Assembly: GCA_963846635.1 (NCBI GenBank) | Contig: CAWJXM010000022.1 | Location: forward strand, 1-64,000 | Direction: 5' to 3' | Source: AP-15 sp963846635 | GTDB lineage: Bacteria; Pseudomonadota; Alphaproteobacteria; ATCC43930; CGMCC-115725 | DNA length: 64,000 bases | Shown here: piece by piece, positions 35,556 through 44,050 of the stretch | Layout: every line of letters starts with the position of its first letter | Numbering within the stretch: the stretch's first letter is position 1 | Notes under the pieces: model-generated | Told to the model about the DNA's origin: nothing | Seen by the model: only the letters and a program-made list of their open reading frames with translations | Databases searched by the model: none | Made by a program: the position numbers and the translations under genes

Positions 35556-37028
35556 TTATTGCATTAGCTTCACGCCGGGCGGCGCCCAAGTCCCGTCGAG
35601 GACCTCCGGCTTCGGCCAATAGAGACGCAAATTCATCGTGAAAGAGCCGCTTGCGGGCGCCGGCAGCCAGTTCGGCTCTTTGTCTCGGCCGGGCAACTCG
35701 CGCTGGATGTAAAGATCGAGAGAGCCGTCAGGATTGAATGCGAGCTTGTCGCGATCCCCGATGGCATAGCGGTCGATCGGATTGGCCGCGAGAAGTTGCT
35801 TCTCGTTGTACATCGTGAGCGACCAAAAGGCACGCACCGGCGGCACTTGGTCCTTATTAAAATGCAGCACGTACCGGTTATCGCTGATGAACGGTTTGCC
35901 ATCGGCGTCGGTGACTGCCGTCGGATAGACAGCGTCTTCGATCGTGTTGGCGCCGATACCGGCATAAGCGATCATGGCCCGGCTCAAATAATCCGCGCCG
36001 TAGGTTCCGATTGCGGTGAGGTTGGTGCGCCATCCATCGCTCGCTACTCCCGCCCTTAAAAACCTTGTCTTGATTCTCTTTGATGCGATCGGCCCGGCTT
36101 CGGTCAATGCGCCCTGAACCTCGGGCGATGCTTGATCGAACGCGAAGGGCTTGCCCGGCTCGATCCCTATACGCCGCATCTGATCGAGGATCGGATAGTC
36201 GTTCGCGTGTGGCGGGTTGAGTCTGGTGAGTTCCGTGAACAGCGAGAAATACGCTGCGGGGCTGAGCTTTTCCACTTGATCGAGTGGCGGCGTCTTCATG
36301 TCCCAATCGGGATTGATCCTTCCCGCCGGCGGCAGGTACGACTTGCCCCATTGGCTGAGCGGGGTAGCGATCAATCCGTTCTGGAATTTGTGCACGGCGT
36401 CGTAATCGGCTTTGCCGTTGGTCTGCGTGCGCCCGATGATCCAGCCGATCGCGGTGGGACTATGAAAGGGCATAGATCCTGCAGGGAGTTGGCCTTGCCA
36501 GCGCGGCCCCGCGATCGCGAGCACTTGCGCGCTCGTCCCAGTCGTACGCTTGCCGGTGGATTGGAAAACGTCGGTCCACATGTCGAGCATCGGCAGCAGA
36601 TAATAGCGCCCTTCCAAATCCGGCACACTGATCAGCAGCGGCTCCTTCGACACATCGAACCATATAAGCGAATAAAGAGTGTCGACGTTCGCCCGAGCGA
36701 CGTCCGTGAAGGTGGCGTCAGGAAATGCCGGCAAATTCGCAAACTGGTTCATCGGCGCTTTGCTGAACTGGCGAGTGTCGGCCACATTGGTAGCGATCCG
36801 GCGCGTCAGTTCCATCATGATCAGCGGATAGGCGTAGATGTAGACACTTGTGGCGACTTCACCGATCTGATCGGAAGGCAGAGCGGTCGACGTGGCACCG
36901 CTCGCCTGGGCGTTGGCGGGGCTGCCAATTGCGTCGACCGCAGCCTCGCCGGAGAAAGCGGATGCCGCGAGCAATGAGCCGCCCGCAAGCACAAGATCGC
37001 GACGCTTGATGCCGATGCTATCGCCCAT
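35556..37028 (-). CDS. DUF1254 domain-containing protein
   Basis: 490 aa. Twin-arginine leader with IKRRDLVLAGGSLLAAS, then the DUF1254 domain (YIYAYPLIMMELTRRIATN; FPDATFTDVARANVDTLYSL) and the C-terminal DUF1214 domain (VPPVRAFWSLTMYNEKQLLA; YAIGDRDKLAFNPDGSL; NWLPAPASGSFTMNLRLYWP). Complete; family function is unknown. Periplasmic by its leader. Faces the DUF2092 gene across the MITE-like element. Confidence 0.93.
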   Translation of the reverse strand: MGDSIGIKRRDLVLAGGSLLAASAFSGEAAVDAIGSPANAQASGATSTALPSDQIGEVATSVYIYAYPLIMMELTRRIATNVADTRQFSKAPMNQFANLPAFPDATFTDVARANVDTLYSLIWFDVSKEPLLISVPDLEGRYYLLPMLDMWTDVFQSTGKRTTGTSAQVLAIAGPRWQGQLPAGSMPFHSPTAIGWIIGRTQTNGKADYDAVHKFQNGLIATPLSQWGKSYLPPAGRINPDWDMKTPPLDQVEKLSPAAYFSLFTELTRLNPPHANDYPILDQMRRIGIEPGKPFAFDQASPEVQGALTEAGPIASKRIKTRFLRAGVASDGWRTNLTAIGTYGADYLSRAMIAYAGIGANTIEDAVYPTAVTDADGKPFISDNRYVLHFNKDQVPPVRAFWSLTMYNEKQLLAANPIDRYAIGDRDKLAFNPDGSLDLYIQRELPGRDKEPNWLPAPASGSFTMNLRLYWPKPEVLDGTWAPPGVKLMQ

Positions 37029-37055
37029 ATCGTTCTCCGTTACGAGACAAACAGA

Positions 37056-37391
37056 TCACCTGGTCGAGGCTGAAATACAATATCGGGTGGCTTCTTCCAT
37101 CATTAGGGAGGCCGCTGTACGAGGAGTAGCCGTTGCCAAATCGATGAGTGGTCTATCCGTGGTAGTTGCTCGCCACGTTCCTTCTACGAAGACACACCAA
37201 GCCATGTCGTTTTCCACGCTAGCGGCATAGAATGGCTGGTAGAGTTTCGAGATTTGATCGTTCACGAGCGTGACGGCTGCTTTGTGACGCCCTTCCGCCC
37301 AGTTGAATAAGAACGTGACCAATGCGGCTCCGATAACACCTCCAACGATATAGTCTGCCCATCGTCTGAATAGTCTGCCCAGCCTCCTCAT
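37056..37391 (-). CDS. small inner-membrane hypothetical, probably truncated
   Basis: 111 aa. One N-terminal membrane segment (YIVGGVIGAALVTFLF) after basic residues, then a conserved-looking cytosolic or periplasmic part VNDQISKLYQPFYAASVENDMAWCVFVEG. Homologues I recall carry a NDQI-KLY-PLY block and continue about 60 residues longer; here the sequence after TWRATTTDRP looks degenerate. Lies 27 bp upstream of the DUF1254 gene on the same strand. Confidence 0.5.
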   Translation of the reverse strand: MRRLGRLFRRWADYIVGGVIGAALVTFLFNWAEGRHKAAVTLVNDQISKLYQPFYAASVENDMAWCVFVEGTWRATTTDRPLIDLATATPRTAASLMMEEATRYCISASTR

Positions 37392-37820
37392 CGTCTGAGC
37401 CTCCTCATGCCCCGGTTGTCCTCCCTTGCTCGGTCATTGAATCAAGAAGGAAACATCGGCCAGTGTCTACGGCTGCGATGCAGATCTCCGAGGCAAGGCA
37501 GTTATCCGATAAGCTGCAATCTTGAAACCGGTACGGGATTTGCCATAATTCCCGTTGCGCGGCTTTTTTCTGTAGGTCCGAGTGCAAATGTCAGTGCTGT
37601 CCAATTTTGATCGCGACTGCCGATCAGCTATTAAGCTGCCATGCGGGACCGTGATCAGCCCAGCACACGGTGCGCGGTCGCGCGATCAACAGTCGCAGCT
37701 GCGCTCCAGCGCTAACTGATATGGGCGAAACGAAACCCCGATTACTGCGGTCCAAAGCCGCTCATCGTGCCACCTTTTTCGGCTCTCCGCGACCGCGCTA
37801 AGACTAGCATAGACTAGCAT
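37392..37820. other. gene-free stretch
   Basis: About 430 bp with no credible ORF. AGACTAGCAT is repeated in tandem at 37801-37820, directly before the duplicated gene fragment. Otherwise nothing recognisable. Confidence 0.4.
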
Positions 37821-37891
37821 ACGAAGCGGTAGCGCCGCGTGGCGTTGTCGCAGACGATCTTGCGCTTCGTCTCTGCAAGCAGATGAGCGAG
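37821..37891 (-). pseudogene. duplicated 3'-end fragment of the amidohydrolase gene
   Basis: Closely matches the last 71 bases of the amidohydrolase reading frame at about 38527-38597: both read ACGAAGCGGTAG, then share the 20-mer CAGACGATCTTGCGCTTCGT, with about a dozen differences. Translated it gives the end of the family (ETKRKIVCDNA). A leftover of an old duplication or homologous exchange. Confidence 0.65.
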
Positions 37892-37909
37892 TCCGCCCCG
37901 CGCTCGCTG

Positions 37910-38293
37910 TCAGATCGGCCGGCCGCTGGCGTGCGAGGAGTTGACGGTGAACGCCCAGCCGTCGGGGCCGGCGAGATCGAACGCATCATGGATGCGGCCG
38001 CGGCGGATCGGCGACGGCGACAACCCCTTTTCGGCGTAATCGCGGTGCGTGGCGTCGACATCGTCGACCATCAGGTCGAAGGGCGCCCTCGCCCCGGGTG
38101 CGGGCGGCTGCTCGGCTCGTCTGACGACGACATGCGTGCCGCCGCGCAACTCGAGCACGGCCAGTTCGTCCATCGTCACAATCGGGCGCAGGCCGACTGT
38201 TTCGAGCCAGCGCGCAGCCGCGCCGACATCCCTCACGTTAAGGTGCACATGGCCAACGGCGACCGGCGGTCTTTGATCGATTGTATCGGGCAC
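37910..38293 (-). CDS. VOC family protein (glyoxalase/dioxygenase fold)
   Basis: 127 aa, one vicinal-oxygen-chelate module: VGHVHLNVRDVGAAARWLET (metal His), AVLELRGGTHVVVRR, PFDLMVDDVDATHRDYAE, and DLAGPDGWAFTVNSSH. GTG 38293 has AAGGAG 6 bases upstream. Substrate unknown; adjacent genes encode an amidohydrolase and a flavodoxin-fold reductase. Confidence 0.87.
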   Translation of the reverse strand: MPDTIDQRPPVAVGHVHLNVRDVGAAARWLETVGLRPIVTMDELAVLELRGGTHVVVRRAEQPPAPGARAPFDLMVDDVDATHRDYAEKGLSPSPIRRGRIHDAFDLAGPDGWAFTVNSSHASGRPI

Positions 38294-38519
38294 GGCTATC
38301 TCCTTGATGTCGCTCCGGGGTCACCGTGGGTCACGGCGAACCCCGGCAGGATCAGAGCATAGGATGAACCACGCCGATTGGCATGGCATCACACTCGAGG
38401 CCCCCGGCGCCGCTGCCGCTCGGCGCTTGCCGCAACCGCCGACCGTCACGCAAATCTTCCGAGACAAACCACCGGCGCGCGGGCGGTGCCGGGCAAGCAC
38501 AGACAGTGGGGCGTGCCGG

Positions 38520-39665
38520 TCAGTTTACGAAGCGGTAGAGCCGGGCGGCGTTGTCACAGACGATCTTGCGCTTCGTCTCTGCCGGCAGGTGGGCGAGCTC
38601 GCGCGCGATGTATTCCTGCGAATCCGGCCAGATGCCGTCGGGATGCGGGAAGTCCGAGGCCCACATGACGTTTTCCTCGCCGATATCGTCGACGAGTTTG
38701 GTGCCGATCGGATCGGTCTGATAGGTGGCGTAGCATTGGCGTCGCCAATACTCGCTCGGCTTCATCTTCAGATCGAGTTCCTTGAACTGGTCTTCCCATT
38801 CCGCGTCCATGCGGTTCAAGACATAGGGAATCCAGCCGATGCCGGCCTCGCCGATGACGATCTGGAGGCTCGGGTGCCGCTCCAGCACGCCGGAGAAAAT
38901 CATCGACAGCAGCACATCGGACATCACCATTTGGAAATTGGTGATGCCGGCGGCGCGGGCGGCCAAGGCCGTCTTCGGCGCCAATTTCGACAAATCGGGC
39001 CGGTTGCCGCCGCCGATCGTGTGGAAATGCAAGGGCAGGCCGGTTGCGGCGATCGCACTCCACACCGGCTCCCACCACGGGTCCCACAGCCGCGCCATGT
39101 CGTGGCGGCGCGAGATCTCGACGCCGCGTACCGCACCGCGACGGGCCACGCGCTCCACCTCGCCGACTGCGGCGTCAATATCGTTATTCGGGATGCAGGC
39201 AAGCCCGGCAAAGCGGTCGGGATGGGTGCTGCAGAAATCGGCGAGCCAGTCATTGTAGATGCGCAGCACCTCGCCGGCCGCTTCGTCATCGTTGATCCGT
39301 ATCGAGGCGCCGAGGATGCCGTAGAGAACCTCGGCCTGAACCCCGTCGCGGTCCTGATCCTTGATCCGCAATTCGGGATCGGTCATGCGGCGGATGCCCT
39401 TTTTGCCGTCCTCGTAGATCCCCTCCGAGGCCATGCGGTCCGAGCGGTGGATCTTGCCCGGCTCGTAAAGCCGGCCGCCCGAGCCCATCCCGTTCATCAA
39501 CCCAAACGAGGCGCCCGATTTGGTGACCCATTCCTTGCCGCGCGGCCCCTCGGTCACATAGGGCATGCGGTCCTTCATCGCGGCACTCGCGTTTTCGACG
39601 AACAGATCGGGTGGCAGCCAGATCAGATCGATATGGCTATCGGCCGAGATCACATCGTATTTCAT
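38520..39665 (-). CDS. amidohydrolase family protein (ACMSD-like)
   Basis: TIM-barrel metal hydrolase/decarboxylase of the amidohydrolase-2 group, 381-383 aa. N-terminal DSHIDLIWLPPDLF, mid RVARRGAVRGVEISRRHD, LPLHFHTIGGGNRP (metal His), IVIGEAGIGWIPY and WASDFPHPDGIWPDS (metal Asp). GAGGAGG is 2 bases before the first ATG (39671) but 8 before the second (39665), which I prefer. The family acts on aromatic-derived carboxylates. Its 3' end is duplicated at 37821. Confidence 0.9.
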   Translation of the reverse strand: MKYDVISADSHIDLIWLPPDLFVENASAAMKDRMPYVTEGPRGKEWVTKSGASFGLMNGMGSGGRLYEPGKIHRSDRMASEGIYEDGKKGIRRMTDPELRIKDQDRDGVQAEVLYGILGASIRINDDEAAGEVLRIYNDWLADFCSTHPDRFAGLACIPNNDIDAAVGEVERVARRGAVRGVEISRRHDMARLWDPWWEPVWSAIAATGLPLHFHTIGGGNRPDLSKLAPKTALAARAAGITNFQMVMSDVLLSMIFSGVLERHPSLQIVIGEAGIGWIPYVLNRMDAEWEDQFKELDLKMKPSEYWRRQCYATYQTDPIGTKLVDDIGEENVMWASDFPHPDGIWPDSQEYIARELAHLPAETKRKIVCDNAARLYRFVN

Positions 39666-39755
39666 CGGCATATCCTCCTCGCAAATCTGCGATTAGCATG
39701 CCCCAGCATGGCGGGTCTGCGCGAGTTGAAATTTCGATGATGGTGTCTTCAGGGC

Positions 39756-40346
39756 ATGCTGATCCAGGTGATTTACTGTCATCCGCTGACCGACAGCTAC
39801 AACCATGCGCTGTTCCAGACGATCATCGACGCACTCGACGGCAAGGGTCATCGGGTGGAAGCCACGGATCTTTACAGCGAAGAGTTCGATCCGGTAATGC
39901 GGGTTAGCGAGCGCCGCAGTTATTATGACGCCCAGTATGATGAAAGCATGGTGTCGGCGCATACGGCGCTATTGCGGCGGGTCGATGGAATAATCCTATG
40001 CTTTCCGCATTGGTGGTTTTCAATGCCGGCAATGCTGAAGGGGTATTTCGATCGCGTCTGGGCCCCGGGCATCGCCTTTGAGCACGATCTGGCGAAGGGA
40101 TATATCCGGCCGCTGCTCACGAACATAAAGCTGTTCGGTGTCGTGACGACTTATGGGTCGCCATGGTGGATTACCCGCGTCGTCGCCGGTGATCCGGGCC
40201 GCAAGGTCCTGATGCGCGCGTTAAAGCCGATGTGCGGCCGCCGGGTCCGCTCGTTCTTTCTCGCTCAATACGATCTCGACCGTTCAACCCCGTCCGCGCG
40301 AACCGCCTTTATCGCCCGTGTGCGGGCTCGGGTGGCGCGCATTTGA
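39756..40346 (+). CDS. NAD(P)H-dependent oxidoreductase, flavodoxin fold
   Basis: FMN quinone/nitro-reductase-like protein of the NQO/KefF type, 196 aa: LIQVIYCHPLTDSYNHALFQ, RVDGIILCFPHWWFSMPAML and KGYFDRVWAPGIAFE are the flavin- and substrate-site motifs. VVTTYGSPWW is the second flavin loop. Divergent from the amidohydrolase. Substrate unknown. Confidence 0.92.
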   Translation: MLIQVIYCHPLTDSYNHALFQTIIDALDGKGHRVEATDLYSEEFDPVMRVSERRSYYDAQYDESMVSAHTALLRRVDGIILCFPHWWFSMPAMLKGYFDRVWAPGIAFEHDLAKGYIRPLLTNIKLFGVVTTYGSPWWITRVVAGDPGRKVLMRALKPMCGRRVRSFFLAQYDLDRSTPSARTAFIARVRARVARI

Positions 40347-40484
40347 TCGGCCGCTTGGGCAATGGGACAATTGACATGAGCATCGCCGGGCACCACCCCC
40401 GAGCGCTAGGATGTGTCCGGTTTTGACGGCGACCCGATTTATTGCGGCGAGGCGATGAAAGCGATGGTTGAGAGACGGGCCAAT

Positions 40485-41669
40485 ATGCCGTTGGCGGATG
40501 TGACGGTCATCGATTTCGGCCAGATCTACCAGGGCCCTTACGCGACCCTGCTGATGGCCAAGGCCGGCGCGTTCGTGATCAAGATCGAGCCGCCGCGCGG
40601 CGAACCCGGCCGGCGGCGCGCCGATCCCGGCAAGAGCGCCACCCTGCCGTTTGCCATGCTTAACCAGAACAAACACGCGGTCACGCTGAACCTGAAGGAG
40701 CCGCGCGGGCGCGAATTGCTGTTCCGTATGGTGGAGCGCGCCGACGTGCTGCTCGAAAATTTCTCGCCCGGCACGATGGACAGCCTCGGCGTCGGCTGGA
40801 GTCGATTGCACGAAATCAATCCGCGGCTGATCTATGCCTCGGGTACCGGCTATGGGTTGAGTGGCCCCGACCGCGACAATCTGGCGATGGATATGACGAT
40901 CCAGGCGGCCTCGGGGATTATGAGCGTGACCGGGTTTCCGGATGGCCCGCCGGTCAAGGCGGGCCCGACCTTGGTCGACTTCATGGGCGGAATTCATCTT
41001 TACGCCGGGGTTTTGACGGCCCTTTACGATCGCGACCGCAGCGGGATCGGCCGGCTCATCGAAGTCTCGATGCAGGAGGCGGTGTGGCCGACCCTGGCCG
41101 GCAGCTTTGATTTTTATTATCGCACCGGTCAAATTCCGCCGCGCACCGGCAACCGTCAGGCCGGGCTCAACAGCGCTCCCTACAATGTGTTTCCGACCAA
41201 GGACGGACATGTTGCGATCCATGTCGTCACCGAGGCGCATTTCCAGAACCTGCTGAAGGCGATGGGCCGCGAAGACTTGGCGAACGATCCGCGCTTTGCC
41301 ACCAATGCCGGTCGGGTTGCACATATGGACGAAACCGACGCGCTTGTCGCCGAGTGGACCAAAACGCTGGGCAAGATGGAAGTATTCGCGATCACCAAGG
41401 AGTATCGCATTCCGTGCGCGCCAGTGCGCAATGCGCCCGAGGTCATGAACGATCCGCATATGCACGAGCGCGGCATGCTCGAACGCATCAACCACCCGGA
41501 GTTGGGCGAGATCGTCGTACCGTCGACACCGTTGCGCCTGCATGGAACTGACAAGGTCGCGGGCGGCCCGAGCCCGACAATCGGCCAGCACAATCAAGAG
41601 ATCTATGGCGGCTGGCTCGGCCTGTCGGCGGCGGAAATAACCGAGCTCAAGACCGGCGGCGTGATCTGA
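40485..41669 (+). CDS. CaiB/BaiF (class III) CoA-transferase
   Basis: Reversible CoA transfer between carboxylic acids, via a glutamyl/aspartyl anhydride. From ATG 40485 it has 394 aa: VTVIDFGQIYQGPYATLLMA, NQNKHAVTLNLKEPRGRELL, ADVLLENFSPGTMDSLGVGW, ASGTGYGLSGPDRDNLAMDM (catalytic Asp region) and GNRQAGLNSAPYNVFPTKDG. In-frame starts exist upstream at 40455 and 40413; alignment to the usual family start favours 40485. Followed convergently by an acyl-CoA ligase gene. Confidence 0.92.
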   Translation: MPLADVTVIDFGQIYQGPYATLLMAKAGAFVIKIEPPRGEPGRRRADPGKSATLPFAMLNQNKHAVTLNLKEPRGRELLFRMVERADVLLENFSPGTMDSLGVGWSRLHEINPRLIYASGTGYGLSGPDRDNLAMDMTIQAASGIMSVTGFPDGPPVKAGPTLVDFMGGIHLYAGVLTALYDRDRSGIGRLIEVSMQEAVWPTLAGSFDFYYRTGQIPPRTGNRQAGLNSAPYNVFPTKDGHVAIHVVTEAHFQNLLKAMGREDLANDPRFATNAGRVAHMDETDALVAEWTKTLGKMEVFAITKEYRIPCAPVRNAPEVMNDPHMHERGMLERINHPELGEIVVPSTPLRLHGTDKVAGGPSPTIGQHNQEIYGGWLGLSAAEITELKTGGVI

Positions 41670-41723
41670 TCCGCGGCGGCGCGCAGCGGACTAAGCCTTG
41701 CAGCCCTATCGGCGCGGCGTCCG

Positions 41724-43413
41724 CTAGGCGGTTTTCTGCAGAGTGAGACCCAGCTCCGCAATCGTCTGCGCGCGCATGACGAATTTCTGGATCTTGCCGG
41801 TGACGGTCATCGGGAAATCGTCGACGAATTTGACATAGCGCGGGATTTTGTAGTGCGCGATCTGACCCTGACAAAAGGCGCGTATCTCCTCGGCCGTCGC
41901 AGTTTCGCCGTCGTGCAGCCGCACCCAGGCGCACAATTCCTCGCCATAGCGCGGGTCGGGGACGCCGATCACCTGGACGTCCTGGATCTTCGGGTGGCGG
42001 TACAGAAATTCCTCGATTTCGCGCGGATAAACGTTCTCGCCGCCGCGGATCACCATGTCCTTGATGCGGCCAACGATATTGCAATATCCGTCATCGTCGA
42101 TCGTCGCGAGGTCACCGGTTTTCATCCAGCGCGCCGGATCGATCGCTTCATGGGTTTTTTCGTCGTCGTTCCAGTAGCCGAGCATCACGAGATAGCCGCG
42201 GGTCAGCAATTCACCGGGCGTGCCGCGCGGCACGATCCGGCCCTCGGCATCGACGATTTTCGCCTCAACATGCGGCATCACCCGCCCGACCGTCGACACC
42301 CGGCGCTCAAGCGGGTCGTCCGTCGCCGACACAAAGCTCGCCGGGCTCGTCTCGGTCATGCCATAGCCGATCACGATCTCGGAGAGATGCATGCGGTCAA
42401 CCGCCTTGCGCATGACCTCGATCGGGCACGGGCTCCCGGCCATGATCCCGGTCCGCAGCGAAGACAAATCGAATTTGCCGAAATCGGGATGGTCCATTTC
42501 GGCGATGAACATCGTTGGCACGCCGTAAACGGCAGTACAACGCTCCGCCTCGATCGTCTCAAGCGTTGCGAGCGGATCAAAGCCTTCGCTCGGGTAAACC
42601 ATCGCCGCGCCATGCGTCAGGCAGCCGAGATTGCCGATCACCATGCCAAAGCAGTGATAAAGCGGGACCGGAATGCAGACCCGATCGCGCTCGGTGAACT
42701 TCATCGCCTTCCCGAGCCAGAAACCATTATTCAAGATGTTGTGATGGCTGAGCGTCGCCCCCTTTGGAAACCCGGTGGTGCCGCTGGTGAATTGGATATT
42801 GATCGGATCGTCGAACTGCAACTTACCAGCGAGTGCGGCAAGCCGGTTGCGCTCGGCTCATCCCGCCGAGACCATAGACATCGTCGAAGCGCAGCGCACC
42901 CGGCACCACTTCGTCGCCGATCGTAATCAGGAGCCGCAAATCCGGCAGCCGCGCTGCACGCAATTCCCCGGGTGCTGCCGTCGCCAGCTCCGGCGCCAAT
43001 TCGCCGAGCATTGCCAGATAATCGCTGGTCTTGAACCGCGCCGCCGTAATCAGTGCGGCACAGCCGGCCTTGTTCAGAGCGTATTCGAGTTCGGTGATGC
43101 GATAGGCCGGGTTAATATTGACGAGGATCAACCCGGCCTTGGCGGTGGCAAATTGGGCGACGACCCATTCGGCATTGTTTGGCGACCAGATGCCGATGCG
43201 CGCGCCGGGTTCGAGCCCGAGTGCCAGCAGGCCGGCGGCAAAATCGTCGACCCTTTGCTTTAGTTGCCGCCAGCTCCAGCGCACCTGTTGATGGCGTACG
43301 ATCAGCGCGTCGCGCTCACCGAATTGCGCCACGGTTTGATCGAAAAATTCGCCGATCGTCACCCCGATCAGCGGCGTTTGGCTGGCGCCATGGACATAGC
43401 TCAGCTGCGGCAT
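41724..43413 (-). pseudogene. AMP-dependent acyl-CoA synthetase, one frame break
   Basis: ATP-dependent acyl-CoA ligase (medium-chain fadD-like). N-terminal frame from 43413: FFDQTVAQFGERDALIVRHQ, GIWSPNNAEWVVAQFATAKA, NINPAYRITELEYALNKAGC. C-terminal frame: P-loop TSGTTGFPKGATLSHHN, YGMTETSPASF, GELLTRGYLVMLGYW, NVYPREIEEFLYRHPKI and the Lys region TVTGKIQKFVMR. Skipping one base near 42855-42862 joins them (GLGGMAERNRLAALAGKL). All functional motifs survive, so the break is probably a sequence error and the gene about 560 codons. Convergent with the CoA-transferase. Confidence 0.88.
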
Positions 43414-44050
43414 TCCGATCGTCTCCAGGCTGAAGCGGGGCTGGGTGCCGCGCCCGCCGGCTCAGCTGCCTGCTGCCAGCACCGGCGGCGGCGCACCCCA
43501 CTCTCGCCACGCCCTCCCTACTACTCTTGGTGTTATCGGGTTGCGATCGGGTTTGCGCAACTCTTTCCGGACAGTCGGTCTCAACTTTCGGTTCCTCCAG
43601 GGAAATTTTCCCAGCGCGCCCGAGAGAGCTTTTGCCGCCGTTAGCGGACACTCGTAGGGTCAGGGCGCGGGGCTTACGCGGCGCAGTTAGGCTCTCGGAA
43701 ATTAGGGTTAACTGATTTTGCCCGCAGTGACATTGCGGGTAATCAAGGCTGTCCTGAGTCCAAATCCCAAAATATACCGATATATATTATCGGATTATCG
43801 GATGAGGGCCATAAGTCGACCAAGGTCGGGCCTGGGCGGTGACTCAATTTGAATTTCCGCAAGGGGTGGAAATGCGCCATTCCCGATTTGCCCGGCCGGT
43901 GAGGTCCATCCTTCGAAAGCGGTCATTAACGGCCTGAAGCCCCGATACCCGACACTGTGCCTACTTCAGTTCTGCCGCTGGTAGGTCGACAGGCAGAGGA
44001 ATATCCTCGTCCATGAGAGGTTACTGCTCCTCCGAGCCGAGGATCACCGC
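43414..44050. other. gene-free region
   Basis: About 640 bp. ATTAGGGTTAAC at 43701 is an 11/12 reverse match to the recurrent GTTAACCCTAAC motif. CCGATATATATTATCGG near 43777-43793 is a perfect AT-rich palindrome. No credible ORF. The last 100 bp precede the cyclase/ATPase gene. Confidence 0.45.
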
